64,000 bases of DNA from Bog-473 sp963726005 (GCA_963726005.1 CAVSAT010000002.1:62001-126000); one strand, 5' to 3'. Shown: positions 17,492-27,007, counted from the first letter of the stretch. The notes: generated by a model not told the origin, from the sequence alone. Numbers and translations: made by a program.

Positions 17492-17877
17492 GCTCCTCCC
17501 CCACCTTCGGCCTCGCCCTGCTCGTCGCCGCGGCAGGCGGTGCCGGTGCCCTCCTGCGCGCGCTGTTCATCCATCATCTCGGCCTTCGGCGTTCCGACCC
17601 ACTGCCGGTCGGCACCCTCGTCGTCAACGCGTCCGGATCCCTGCTCCTCGGGGTGCTCACCGGGCTCTCGCTGTACCACGGCCTCGGGCCTCACGTGCTC
17701 GCCGTCGTCGGCATCGGGTTGTGCGGTGGGTACACGACGTGGTCGACGGCGAGTTGGGAGACGATCCACCTTCTCCACACCGGTCATCGCACCGACGCGA
17801 TCGTCTACACGCTGAGCTCTCTCGCCCTCTGCCTGGTGGCCGCGACGGCCGGCATCGGGCTCATGGCACTCGCGTAG
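17488..17877 (+). CDS. crcB: Fluoride channel CrcB/Fluc, second subunit
   Basis: A 129-residue, four-helix Fluc protein. It carries GGAGALLRALF, TLVVNASGSLLLGVL with the pore Asn, and GGYTTWSTASWETI. It starts with GTG overlapping the stop of the first crcB gene (GTGA), so the two are made together, consistent with a heterodimeric channel under control of the upstream fluoride riboswitch. It ends 3 bp before the convergent gcvP gene. Confidence 0.92.
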   Translation: MSSSPTFGLALLVAAAGGAGALLRALFIHHLGLRRSDPLPVGTLVVNASGSLLLGVLTGLSLYHGLGPHVLAVVGIGLCGGYTTWSTASWETIHLLHTGHRTDAIVYTLSSLALCLVAATAGIGLMALA

Positions 17878-17880
17878 CCC

Positions 17881-20755
17881 TCAGGAGGCGAACGCCTCCG
17901 GAGGGGGGCAGGTGCACATGAGGTGGCGATCCCCGTAGGCCTGGTTGATCCGCGCCACGGGCGGCCAGTACTTTCCCGCCGTGACCCCGGCGGGAAAGAC
18001 CGCCGTCTGCCGGTCGTAGGGTCGCTCCCATTCCTCGACGAGAGCCGCCGCGGTATGCGGCGCGCCCCGCAGCGGACTCTCCTCGATCGACCAGCGGCCC
18101 GCCGCCACCTCGTCGATCTCGCCCCGAATGGCGATCATGGCCTCACAGAAGCGGTCGAGCTCCCCCAGATCCTCGCTCTCCGTCGGCTCGACCATGAGGG
18201 TTCCGGCCACCGGGAAGCTCACGGTGGGCGCATGGAAGCCGTAGTCGATCAACCGCTTGGCCACGTCGTCGACGGTGACACCGGTTCTCTTGGTCAGCGG
18301 CCGCAGGTCGAGGATGCATTCGTGAGCCACCAAGCCGCTCTTGCCGGTGTACAGGGTCGGGAACGACCCCTCCAAGCGCGCCGCCACGTAGTTGGCGGCC
18401 AGGACCGCCGACTTGGTGGCGTGGGCCAGCCCAGGACCCGAGAGCAATCGGATGTAGGCCCAGCTGATGGCGAGGATCCCCGCGCTTCCGAAGGGTGCGG
18501 CGCTGATCGGTCCGATTCCGTCGCGCTGTTCGGGCCGGGGGTGCATCGGATGCGAGGGAAGGAACGGCACCAGGTGTTCTGCCACCGCGACCGGCCCGAC
18601 GCCGGGTCCTCCCCCACCGTGCGGGATGCAGAAGGTCTTGTGGAGGTTCAGGTGCGAGACGTCGCCGCCGAATTGACCGGGCTGGGAGAGACCGAGGAGG
18701 GCGTTGAGGTTCGCCCCGTCGATATAGACCTGGCCTCCGTGCTCGTGGACGAGGGCGCACATGTCACCGATGCCCTCCTCGTAGACCCCGTGGGTGGACG
18801 GGTAGGTGACCATCATCGCCGCTAATTGGTCACTGTGCTGCTCGCACTTGGCGTGGAGGTCGTCGAGATCGACGGTGCCGTCGTGCAGGGCTGCGATGAC
18901 TACCACGCGCATGCCCGCCATCACGGCGGACGCGGCATTCGTGCCGTGCGCGCTCGAGGGGATCAGACAGATGTTCGCGTTGGGCCTCGCCACGGGACCG
19001 GTGGTACGCCCGGATGGCGAGGAGCCCGGCCAGCTCCCCCTGGCTTCCCGCGTTCGGTTGGACCGAGACCTTGGCGTAGCCGGTGACGCGGGCGAGCCAC
19101 GTTTCGAGGTCGTCGATGAGCGACAGGTACCCCGGCGTGCTCTCGAGCGGCGCGAACGGATGGACGTCGGCGAAGCCCGGCAACGCCACTGGCTCCATCT
19201 CGGTCGTCGCGTTGAGCTTCATCGTGCACGAGCCGAGGGGAATCATGCCGCGGTCGAGCGCAAAATCCCGGTCCGACAACCGGCGCAGATAGCGCAGCAT
19301 GGCCGTCTCCGAGTGGTGCTCCGAGAACACCGGGTGGCTCAATATGGGTCCGCGGCGCACGAGCTCGGCCGGCAGTGCCGCGTCCGCGCCAGCCTCCCCT
19401 TCCCCGCTGTTCGCTACCCCGAATGACTCGAGCACGGCCGCCACGTGCCCGACGGTCGTCGTCTCTCCACAGGAGATGCCGACGTGGTCGTCGTCGACCA
19501 GGCGGAGGAGCACCCCGCGCTCGCGCGCGTCGGCGACGATCTCCCCGGCCTGCGCCGGTGTGTGCACGAGCACTGTGTCGAAGAACCGTCCATGCACGAG
19601 TTCAAAGCCCCCGCTCTGGAGTGCAGTGGCCACAGCGAGCGTCCGCTCATGAACCCGGCGGGCGATGCCGCACAGTCCCTCCGGCCCGTGGTACACCGCG
19701 TACATGGAGGCAACCACGGCAAGGAGGACCTGCGCCGTGCAGATGTTGGACGTCGCCTTCTCCCGCCGAATGTGCTGCTCCCGCGTCTGCAGCGCCAGGC
19801 GGTAGGCGGGCTTGTCCTCGGCGTCGATCGACAATCCCACCAGGCGGCCCGGTAGATCCCGTTCCAGTCCTGTCTTGACCGCCATGAAGGCGGCGTGCGG
19901 CCCTCCGTACCAGAGTGGCACGCCGAAGCGCTGTGACGACCCGACGACCACGTCGGCGCCCCACGCTCCCGGCGGCTTCAGCAGGGTCAGCGCCAGGAGG
20001 TCCGCGGCCACGGACACCAGCGCACCACTGGCATGTGCCTCCTCGGTCAGCGCCGCGAAGTCACGGATGGCGCCCGAACACCCCGGGTACTGCTGGACCA
20101 TGCCGAAAAAGCCGCCGTCGGGCAACCCCGCATCGAAGTCCACCACGGCGACCTGAATGCCGAGGGGCTCGAGCCGCGTCTCGAGCACCGCGATGGTCTG
20201 CGGGAGGCAGTCTGCGTCCACGAGGACCCGGTTGGACTCGACGTCAGTGCGACGGCGCATGAGGGTGACGGCCTCGGCGACCGCCGTGCCCTCGTCGAGC
20301 AGCGAGGCATTGGCCACATCGAGTCCGCTCAGGTCGGACACCATGGTCTGGAAATTCAACAACGCTTCCAGGCGCCCCTGGCTGATCTCGGGTTGGTACG
20401 GGGTGTAGGCGGTGTACCACGCCGGGTTCTCGAGCACGTTGCGGCGGATGACGCCCGGCGTGATCGTTCCGTGGTAGCCGAGCCCGATCAACGACTCGGC
20501 GATCCGATTCTCGGATGCGAGCCCTCGCAACTCGTCGAGGACCTCCTGTTCTGACATCGCCGCCGGCAGGTCGAGTACGTGCAGGCTCCGGACGCTGTCG
20601 GGAACGGCCGCATCAATGAGGGCATCGAGGGTCTCGTACCCGAGGACCTTGAGCATGGCCGACTGCTCTTCGTCCGATGGGCCCACGTGGCGGCGCACGA
20701 AGTCCTCGAAGGGCTGGAGTGCGCCTGATCTGATGACTGGATGCTGCTCGCTCAC
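17881..20755 (-). CDS. gcvP: Glycine dehydrogenase (decarboxylating), P-protein, interrupted by one frame change
   Basis: PLP enzyme of the glycine cleavage system; it decarboxylates glycine and passes the aminomethyl group to lipoyl-GcvH. It is the long single-chain form, about 957 residues after repair. The first frame (ATG 20755) carries FVRRHVGPSDEEQ and runs to AIRAYHRSRGE. The second frame runs from about 18990 to the stop at 17881 and includes CLIPSSAHGTNAASAVMAG and the PLP lysine in SHLNLHKTFCIPHGGGGPG. One frame change near 18980-18993 separates them, and both parts are highly conserved, so sequencing error is likely. A tandem glycine riboswitch precedes it; gcvT lies upstream and gcvH is 16 kb away. 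Confidence 0.9.
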
Positions 20756-20799
20756 GGAGGCCTCCCTACGTGCCCCGCGCTGCGTGCGGAGCTGATCGG

Positions 20800-20998
20800 A
20801 TGTCCTCCCCGCTCTGTCATCAGACCTGAGAGCCTCGCCGCCACCAGCGCGGCTTCCACCTTCGGTGCGGGCCAGAAACGCTCGCTTTCCAGAGTTGCCT
20901 CACCGGAGCGGTATGTCGGCCTGAGAGTTTCTCGGGGAGAGTTGCTCCTCCGGCGTCCCCTCGCCTACCAACTGCGGGGACTCTGGCGCTCCGGTTCA
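20800..20998 (-). promoter_or_regulatory. Tandem glycine riboswitch upstream of gcvP
   Basis: Two glycine aptamers follow each other on the minus strand. Aptamer 1 has a perfect P1 helix, ACCGGAGCG (20987-20995) with CGCTCCGGT about 90 nt later, plus GCCGGAGGAGCAACTCTCC and the conserved CTCTCAGGC (20919-20927). Aptamer 2 has CACCGAAGGTGGAAGCC, CTCTCAGG (20825-20832) and closing GACAGAGCG (20810-20818). The CTCTCAGG core and the following GACAGAG are diagnostic of the family. Glycine binding normally activates glycine cleavage genes. It sits between gcvT and gcvP and ends about 45 bp before the gcvP start, so it should control gcvP alone. Confidence 0.92.
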
Positions 20999-21063
20999 AA
21001 CGGCGTATTCAGTTGTGCGGTCCACTATAGGGCACCAACGACGCCAGCTCGCCGAGCCTGGGA

Positions 21064-22155
21064 CTATTCGGTGTCCTCGCGCACGGGCCACAGCGGCGGA
21101 CGAACCAGGTGCGCGATTAACTCGCGACCGCGCTGGACCACCATCACTTCGTCGCCGTCGAGCAGTCGCGCGTCGGCATCCACAAAACCCAGCCCGATGC
21201 CCCGCTCGCGCATTGGTGAGAAGTTCCCGCTGGTCAGGATGCCGACTCGGTCCCCGCCGGCGCAAACGTCCGAGCCGTCCCGCAACGGCTGGCGGCCCGT
21301 GGCGACGAAACCCCGGAGTCGGCGGGAGGGGCCGTTGGCGCGTTCCTCTTCGAGGGCGGCCCGACCCGTGAACTCATCTTTGTCCCAGCCCACCACCCAG
21401 CCCAGCCCGGCCTGCAGGGGCGTGATGCCCGGACCCAGCTCGTGGCCGTGCAGGGGCAGTCCGGCCTCGAGTCGCAGCGTGTCGCGCGCTCCCAACCCAG
21501 CCGGGGCAATGCCCTCATCGAGGACGGCCTGCCAGAATTCCAGCGCCATCTCAGCGGGCACCGCGCACTCGACACCTTCTTCACCCGTGTAGCCGGTGCC
21601 GGCGACCAGGCAGGTCGTCCCGCCCCATTCGAACCGCTCGACGGTGAAGCGGTGCACGGCCGCGGCCTGCGGCGAGACCTTCGACAGGCGCTCCCGGGCC
21701 TCCGGACCTTGCACCGCGATGACCGCCCGCTGGTCGGTGACGTCAACCCCGCCGATGGCTGCGAGCACGTCGCTCGTGTTGGAGGCGTTGGGCATGACGT
21801 CGAAACGCTCGTCATCGACCCACCACACGATGATGTCGTCCACCACGAAGCCGTCCTCGTCGAGGAGATGCGTGTACTGCGCCCGGCCGGGGTGGATGCG
21901 CCGCAGGTCATTGCTGAAGGAATGTTGCAGGTGTCCGAAGGCGTCGGCGCCCAGGACGCGCACCGTGCCCAGGTGGCTCACGTCGAAGGCAACCGCCGAC
22001 GACCGGCAGGCGCGGTGCTCGGCCACGGTACCCGACGGGTAGGCGAGGGGCATCTCCCATCCACCGAAGGGGACCATCTTCGCTCCGAGGGCAACGTGGG
22101 CCGTGTACAGGGGTGATACCCGGAGCCCACCCTTCCCGCCGTTGCCGGTGTTCAC
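21064..22155 (-). CDS. gcvT: Aminomethyltransferase (glycine cleavage T-protein)
   Basis: A 363-residue folate enzyme that takes the methylene group from lipoyl-GcvH, forms 5,10-methylene-THF and releases ammonia. Diagnostic segments are LGAKMVPFGGWEMPLAY near the N terminus, AFDVSHLGTVRVLGADA, GRAQYTHLLDEDGFVVDDII (with the conserved DDxI), GTGYTGEEGVECAVP and LRLEAGLPLHGHEL. It is adjacent to gcvP, with the riboswitch between them, and 9 bp downstream of the nuclease-like gene. The beginning MNTGNGGKGGLRV is unusual, and translation could also begin at the GTG of VSPLYTAH. Confidence 0.95.
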   Translation of the reverse strand: MNTGNGGKGGLRVSPLYTAHVALGAKMVPFGGWEMPLAYPSGTVAEHRACRSSAVAFDVSHLGTVRVLGADAFGHLQHSFSNDLRRIHPGRAQYTHLLDEDGFVVDDIIVWWVDDERFDVMPNASNTSDVLAAIGGVDVTDQRAVIAVQGPEARERLSKVSPQAAAVHRFTVERFEWGGTTCLVAGTGYTGEEGVECAVPAEMALEFWQAVLDEGIAPAGLGARDTLRLEAGLPLHGHELGPGITPLQAGLGWVVGWDKDEFTGRAALEEERANGPSRRLRGFVATGRQPLRDGSDVCAGGDRVGILTSGNFSPMRERGIGLGFVDADARLLDGDEVMVVQRGRELIAHLVRPPLWPVREDTE

Positions 22156-22164
22156 CCGGCCAGA

Positions 22165-22563
22165 CTACGCGGCTCCGGCCGTCTCGCGAAGAAGGCCGTG
22201 CGAGGCAAGAAGCGCCGTGAAGTCGCGCTGGTACACGATGCGGATCGGCACCTCGGGATAGAGCTCCCGCATCCGCCGCACCTTACGGTTCTTGCGCGTC
22301 ACGAGCCGCTGGTCCGCCGTCGTCAGCTCGATGAACACGCCGAGGCGCGGCAGATAGAAGTCGGGGCGGAACCCAGCCACCCGCGAGCCGTGCCGATCCC
22401 ACTCGAGCGGGAACTCCACCGGCTCGTACTGCCACGTTTCGCCCGACAGGTCGAGCAGGGTGGCGAAGAGACGCTCGGAGGGATGCGCGAACCGGACGTT
22501 CCCGGCAGGCGCACAGGCCGGATGGCGAGTGCGCCCGACGAGCGCGGGGTCGATCTCGCTCAC
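22165..22563 (-). CDS. Small protein with a PD-(D/E)xK-like nuclease pattern
   Basis: A 132-residue protein of unknown function. The core reads FRPDFYLPRLGVFIELTT, which fits the PD-x(n)-E-x-K-type pattern with a hydrophobic strand, although the usual Lys position is a Thr. It is followed by a basic helix, TRKNRKVRRMRELYP, and a strand, IRIVYQRDF. An upstream glutamate-bearing helix (SERLFATLLDL) also fits the fold. It starts with GTG overlapping the MerR stop by 4 bp, so it is co-translated with the regulator. The frame stays open further upstream, but there it is only the antisense-like shadow of merR. No partner or target can be named. Confidence 0.6.
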   Translation of the reverse strand: MSEIDPALVGRTRHPACAPAGNVRFAHPSERLFATLLDLSGETWQYEPVEFPLEWDRHGSRVAGFRPDFYLPRLGVFIELTTADQRLVTRKNRKVRRMRELYPEVPIRIVYQRDFTALLASHGLLRETAGAA

Positions 22564-23063
22564 TCCCCGGCGGCCCGTGCGCTTTGCACCCTCGTGGGCC
22601 GCCCCTTTGCCGATCCGTCCGGGGCGGCGGTGTCCATGCGGACGATGTCGGCGTCCAACTCCCCCACGACACCGGCCAGTGGCACGATGTTGAACACGCC
22701 CTGGCCGCCGGCCAACAGGTCCACGACCTCGCCGTTGGAGCGGGCCAGAACCGAGCTGGTACCCGTCAGGACCAGATTGGCGGACGCGAGGTCCGAGCCC
22801 AGGTCCTCGCGAAGGCACTCGACGGCGCGCCGGGCGGACTGCAGGGAGACGCCGGCGTCGAGCAGCTGTTTGATCACCTTGAGCTCGAGCACGTCGGAGT
22901 ACGAATAGACGCGCCGGGAGCCACTCCCCGTGGCGGCTGCCACCGACGGTTGGAGCAGCCCGGTACGGGCCCAATAGTCAAGTTGTCGGTACGAGATTCC
23001 CACCAGACCGCACACCTGCGGCCCGTGAAACCCCCCGACGCGGGTCACGGAATCGTCGGCCAT
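22560..23063 (-). CDS. MerR family transcriptional regulator (Rv1830-like)
   Basis: A 167-residue regulator. The winged-helix region is GPQVCGLVGISYRQLDYWARTGLLQPSV, then RVYSYSDVLELKVIKQLLDAGVSLQSARRAV. The C-terminal half (DLASANLVLTGTSSVLARSNGEVVDLLAGGQGVFNIVPL) is a small ligand- or protein-binding module seen in actinobacterial relatives such as Mycobacterium Rv1830, whose gene neighbours gcv genes as here. There are no cysteines typical of metal sensors. ATG 23063 has a strong ribosome site (GGGAGGTGGG) and is preferred over the upstream TTG at 23096. Confidence 0.85.
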   Translation of the reverse strand: MADDSVTRVGGFHGPQVCGLVGISYRQLDYWARTGLLQPSVAAATGSGSRRVYSYSDVLELKVIKQLLDAGVSLQSARRAVECLREDLGSDLASANLVLTGTSSVLARSNGEVVDLLAGGQGVFNIVPLAGVVGELDADIVRMDTAAPDGSAKGRPTRVQSARAAGE

Positions 23064-23140
23064 CCCACCTCCCTCTCTGCGCTGCCACTCCGCCAATCAC
23101 TCTAGTGCAACCGGACGACACTGGCGTAGTTACGCGAGCG

Positions 23141-24211
23141 TTATTCCGAGCTTTCCCGGTCGCCGAGCCTGGCGGGCCAGGCCACGACGGGCCCCAGCAC
23201 CGAAAGCCCGATCCGGCGCCCCGGCTCGAGCGGGGTCCCGCCCGTGACCCGGACGACCAGCTCCGGGAGATCCGCCGAGCTCGGCCGGACCCGCACGACG
23301 GCATCGTGGCCGAAATACTCGTAACTGGCCACGGTCCCATCGAGCGCCCCGGTGGCCGACTCGCCCACGATGATCTGCTCTGGGCGGACCATGACCTTGG
23401 CCACTCCGCCCCCGACTGGCCCGCCCCACCCGTGCAGGGTCAACCGGCCGAGCCCCGTGGTGACGACCCCGTCGCGGACCTCGCCTTCGAGCACGTTGGA
23501 CTCGCCGAGAAACATCGCCAACTCCGCGTCCCGCGGGTGTCCGTACAGCCGCGTGGGTGTGTCGAGTTGGGCGATCGACCCGTTCCTGAGCACGGCCACC
23601 TGGTCGGCCATGGACAGGGCCTCGTCCTGATCGTGGGTGACCAGTATGGAGGTGGAGCCGGCATCGCGGAGGACCTGCAGCACGTCGGCACGGACAGAGG
23701 CGCGCAACGCGGCATCGAGCGAGGAGAACGGCTCGTCGAGCAGTACGACCTCGGGTTTGATGGCCAGGGCCCGAGCCAGGGCGACCCGCTGCTGCTGCCC
23801 GCCCGAGAGCTGATGCGGGTAGCGCCGGCCCAGGCCGGACAACCCGACGAGCTCGATCAATTCGCGGACCCGGGCCTTGCGCTCCGGGCCGCGGGCGAGC
23901 CCAAAGGCAATATTTCGACCGACGTTGAGGTGCGGAAAGAGCGCGCCCTCTTGGGGCACGTAGCCGATGCGCCGGTGTTCCGGGGGGACGAACCGGTGCC
24001 GCGCGTCGTCGACGATCTCGTCGCCCAGCGCGATCTGGCCGTCGTCGGGGCGCTCGAACCCGGCGACGATGCGCAACAGGGTCGTCTTGCCGCTGCCCGA
24101 CGCGCCGAGGATCGCCGTGAACGACCCGTGCGGCACGGTCAGGTCCACGCCGCGCAGGACGCGCTGGGCACCGAACGATTTGGTCAGGCCGTTGACACGG
24201 AGGTCCTTCAC
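23141..24211 (-). CDS. Ferric iron ABC transporter ATP-binding protein (FbpC/CysA group)
   Basis: A 356-residue ATPase. Walker A GASGSGKT is at residues 36-43, followed by the Q-loop region GYVPQEGALFPHLNV, signature LSGGQQQRVALARAL, Walker B VVLLDEPFSSLD, and LVTHDQDEALSMAD with the switch His. The C-terminal 120 residues form a TOBE-type domain (VMVRPEQIIVGES). The FbpC/PotA/CysA branch energises import of Fe3+, polyamine or sulfate. The iron assignment comes from the binding protein and the iron box. It starts with GTG 24211, overlapping the permease stop by 4 bp. Confidence 0.88.
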   Translation of the reverse strand: MKDLRVNGLTKSFGAQRVLRGVDLTVPHGSFTAILGASGSGKTTLLRIVAGFERPDDGQIALGDEIVDDARHRFVPPEHRRIGYVPQEGALFPHLNVGRNIAFGLARGPERKARVRELIELVGLSGLGRRYPHQLSGGQQQRVALARALAIKPEVVLLDEPFSSLDAALRASVRADVLQVLRDAGSTSILVTHDQDEALSMADQVAVLRNGSIAQLDTPTRLYGHPRDAELAMFLGESNVLEGEVRDGVVTTGLGRLTLHGWGGPVGGGVAKVMVRPEQIIVGESATGALDGTVASYEYFGHDAVVRVRPSSADLPELVVRVTGGTPLEPGRRIGLSVLGPVVAWPARLGDRESSE

Positions 24212-25854
24212 GCCGGCACCATCATCTGCGGCACCGGGATGGCCGCGCCAGCGATGGTGGCGCGTGCGGGCTGGCGGTCGAACCAGCGGCCCAGCACGTA
24301 ACCGGGTACGGCGGCGATGAGCACCATGACGCCCGCGTACGGTGCGGCCTGACTGTACGACTGGTTCTGCTCGTAGGCCCAGAACTGGGTGGCCAGGGTC
24401 TCGACGTTGGTGGGATGGAGCACCAACGTCGCCGTCAATTCGGTGGCCGTCTCCAAGAAGACGAGCGCGAACGCTGCGGCGAGACCGGGACCGATGAGGG
24501 GCAGGGTTACTCGCCACAGCACCGAGCGACGACCCACGCCGAGTGAACCGGCCACCTCCTCGAGCCCCACCGGGGAGCGGGCGACCGCTGCCCGCACGGA
24601 CACCACCGCGAGCGGGAAGAACATGATCGCGTAGGCCAGCACGAGCAACGGCGAGGTCTGATAGAAGCGACCGCTGAGGAAGTGCTCGGTCAGATACGTG
24701 AAGCTGAGTGCGATCACGAGGCCCGGTACGGCCAGCACGAGCATGTTCACCCGCTCGAGCGCCATCACCCTGGGCCGGGCGAAACGGACCGACAGCAGGC
24801 CGATCGGCAGCGCGGCCAGGGTGGCCACCACGCCGGCGACCGCCGCGTAGCCGAAGGTGTTGGCGGTCGCGATCAAGAGGGACGCGGGTGGCAAGGTGCT
24901 GTTGCCGCCCTGGACGATGAGGGAGATGATCGAGCCCACGGGCACCCCGAGGGCGAGGGCGACCAGGAAGACCGCACCGCCGAGCACGGCCGGACGTGTC
25001 CGGCCCAGCGCCACCGGTCGGTTCTGGCGCGCGGCACCCGCGCCCACGCGTGCCGTCCGACCCCGGCCCTGGACCAGGCCTTCGCTGGCCAGGAGGAGGG
25101 CGCCCAGAAGGACGAGGATGAGCGAGAGCGCGCAGGCGGCGGGCTGGTTGAACCCGACCTCGAACTCGTTGTAGATCTCGGTGGTCAGGGTCTGGAAGCC
25201 CAGGATCTCGAAGGCACCGAACTCGGCCAGGACCACGAGCCCAACCAGGAGGGCTCCGCCGAGGATGGCCGGCCGGGCTTGCCCGACTGTCACGGTCCAG
25301 AAGGTGCGGACACGCCCGAGACCCAGGCTGCGCGCCACCTCCTCTTGTGCTGGATCCGCGGCACGCAAGCTGGCCGCGACCGGCAGGAACACCAGTGGGT
25401 AGACGGCGAGCGTCATCACGAGGGCGGCCGCCCAGAAGCCGCCGATCGAGGGGAAGATCGCCCGCCAGCCGAAGCTCACGACGAAATCGGGGATGCCGAG
25501 CGGGATGACCAACACGATGGCGAAGAAGCGCCGGAAGGGCAGGTCGGTGCGCTCGACGAACCAGGCGGCCAGCGTGCCTACGACGGCGCACAGCACCGTG
25601 ACCACGACGACGAGGGACACCGTGTTCCAGACCAGCATCGCAGTCAGCTGTCGGAACAGGAGACCTTTCAGTCCCGGGCAGGTCACACCCCGTGCGCAGA
25701 CGGTCTGTGCCCAGCCAACCTGCGTCGCCTGCACCACCAGGAAGACGAGCGGGAGCACGACCACGGCCGAGACGAGGATGGCGGCCAGGGCGAGGGGAGG
25801 CGGAAGGCGAGGGCGCCCAGGCCGCTGCACCTCGCCGCGCACGCCGTCGCTCAC
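24208..25854 (-). CDS. Ferric iron ABC transporter permease (FbpB-type, fused halves)
   Basis: A 548-residue inner-membrane protein with about 12 helices in two homologous halves, as in FbpB/SfuB. Each half carries an EAA-type loop for contact with the ATPase: EEVARSLGLGRVRTFWTVT in the first and EEVAGSLGVGRRSVLWRVTL in the second. The N-terminal 15 residues are Arg/Pro-rich and cytoplasmic. It overlaps the binding protein gene upstream and the ATPase gene downstream by 4 bp each, giving a strict fbpA-fbpB-fbpC order. Confidence 0.92.
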   Translation of the reverse strand: MSDGVRGEVQRPGRPRLPPPLALAAILVSAVVVLPLVFLVVQATQVGWAQTVCARGVTCPGLKGLLFRQLTAMLVWNTVSLVVVVTVLCAVVGTLAAWFVERTDLPFRRFFAIVLVIPLGIPDFVVSFGWRAIFPSIGGFWAAALVMTLAVYPLVFLPVAASLRAADPAQEEVARSLGLGRVRTFWTVTVGQARPAILGGALLVGLVVLAEFGAFEILGFQTLTTEIYNEFEVGFNQPAACALSLILVLLGALLLASEGLVQGRGRTARVGAGAARQNRPVALGRTRPAVLGGAVFLVALALGVPVGSIISLIVQGGNSTLPPASLLIATANTFGYAAVAGVVATLAALPIGLLSVRFARPRVMALERVNMLVLAVPGLVIALSFTYLTEHFLSGRFYQTSPLLVLAYAIMFFPLAVVSVRAAVARSPVGLEEVAGSLGVGRRSVLWRVTLPLIGPGLAAAFALVFLETATELTATLVLHPTNVETLATQFWAYEQNQSYSQAAPYAGVMVLIAAVPGYVLGRWFDRQPARATIAGAAIPVPQMMVPA

Positions 25855-26915
25855 AGCAGCTGTGCCTCCTGCAACAGCCTGATCGCCTCGGCTCCGGTGC
25901 CCAGATCCGCGATCGTGATGTCGTTCGGTTGGAGTTGGTCGAAGGGTGTCTCGGGCTGTGCCGTCGTCACACCGGAGGCGATCGGGTACTCGAAACTGTC
26001 GCTGTGGGCGACGATCTCCTGCCCCTTCGCCGACGTCAGAAAGGCCAAGAAGCGCTGGGCAGCCTCTTGGTGCGCGGACGACTTGAGGATGCCCGCGCCG
26101 GAGATGTCGACCACGTAACCGACGTCGTGCGGGGCGAAATACGCGATCGCTGTGTGATTGCCTACGGGCCCGGTCTGCGCCCGCAGGCGGTACCAGTAGT
26201 ACTGATCGATCAGCCCCAGGCCGACCTGGCCGCTGTTGACCTGCGCGATCATGGCCTCATTCGAGGGGTAGTCGTGTCCCCCCGCGTTGGCTTTGACGGC
26301 CTCGAGCCAACGCAACGCGGCGTCGTCGCCGTATCTCCGCGCGATGCTCGTCACGATCGGCTGAAAGTCGGTCTCGCTCCCCGCCAAGCCGATGCGGCCG
26401 CTCCACTTGGGGTCGGCCAACTCCATGGCCGAGGTGGGCAGGTCGGCTGGCTTCAGCAACGACGTGTTGTAGATCATGACGCTGACGCGGGCCGACACGC
26501 CCACCCATTGCCCGTCGGGCGAGTTGTAGCGCGACGGCGTGTTCGCCAGGGTGGAGGGATCCACGGCGGCCAAGAGGCCCTTCGAGGACAGATACTGCAA
26601 CGGCGGAGAGTTCTCCGCGAAGAAGACGTCGGCCGGCGAGTGTGAGCCCTCGGTCACGATCTGATCGGCGAGGACTCCCTCGTCGTCGGAGCGCAGGTTC
26701 ACGGAGATCCCGGTCTCCCGCTCGAACGCGGTGGCCAGGGCCTGTGTGGTCTGGACGTGCTGGCCGCTGTACACGGTCAGGTCCCCCGCCCCGGTCGCGC
26801 TCCCTGCTCCCTGCGCGCATCCCGCCAGCACGACGGCACCGAGGCCGGCTGTTGCCGCAGCCACGAGGACGCGTCGAGCCGTCCGATCCCCCACCGTCGA
26901 CCTCCGTCCGCGCAT
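25851..26915 (-). CDS. Ferric iron-binding lipoprotein of an ABC importer (FbpA-like)
   Basis: A 354-residue class II periplasmic-type binding protein. The signal peptide ends in a lipobox (VVLAGC, lipidated Cys33), so it is tethered to the membrane. The mature protein begins GDLTVYSGQHVQTTQALATA, the typical FbpA opening, and includes the tyrosine cluster DQYYWYRLR (residues about 235-243) that usually contributes iron ligands, with WVGVSARVSVMIYN earlier. It is the first gene of an iron-uptake operon, preceded by a DtxR/IdeR-type box 27 bp upstream. The iron specificity is inference from these features together. Confidence 0.9.
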   Translation of the reverse strand: MRGRRSTVGDRTARRVLVAAATAGLGAVVLAGCAQGAGSATGAGDLTVYSGQHVQTTQALATAFERETGISVNLRSDDEGVLADQIVTEGSHSPADVFFAENSPPLQYLSSKGLLAAVDPSTLANTPSRYNSPDGQWVGVSARVSVMIYNTSLLKPADLPTSAMELADPKWSGRIGLAGSETDFQPIVTSIARRYGDDAALRWLEAVKANAGGHDYPSNEAMIAQVNSGQVGLGLIDQYYWYRLRAQTGPVGNHTAIAYFAPHDVGYVVDISGAGILKSSAHQEAAQRFLAFLTSAKGQEIVAHSDSFEYPIASGVTTAQPETPFDQLQPNDITIADLGTGAEAIRLLQEAQLL

Positions 26916-26941
26916 CGGATCCCGGCACCTCTCCGACCTGC

Positions 26942-26977
26942 CTCACCTAAAGTTAGGCTACCCTAACTTTAGGTGAG
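26942..26977. promoter_or_regulatory. Iron box (DtxR/IdeR-type operator) with an extended inverted repeat
   Basis: A perfect 16-bp inverted repeat, ctcacctaaagttagg and its complement, around CTAC. On the minus strand the centre reads ttagggtagcctaacttta, which matches 16 of 19 positions of the DtxR/IdeR consensus TTAGGTTAGCCTAACCTAA. It lies 27-62 bp upstream of the iron-binding protein gene, where a repressor would block transcription when iron is plentiful. Confidence 0.85.
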
Positions 26978-27007
26978 CCTCAGAAAGGCGTCAAGGGGGC
27001 GCAGTGG

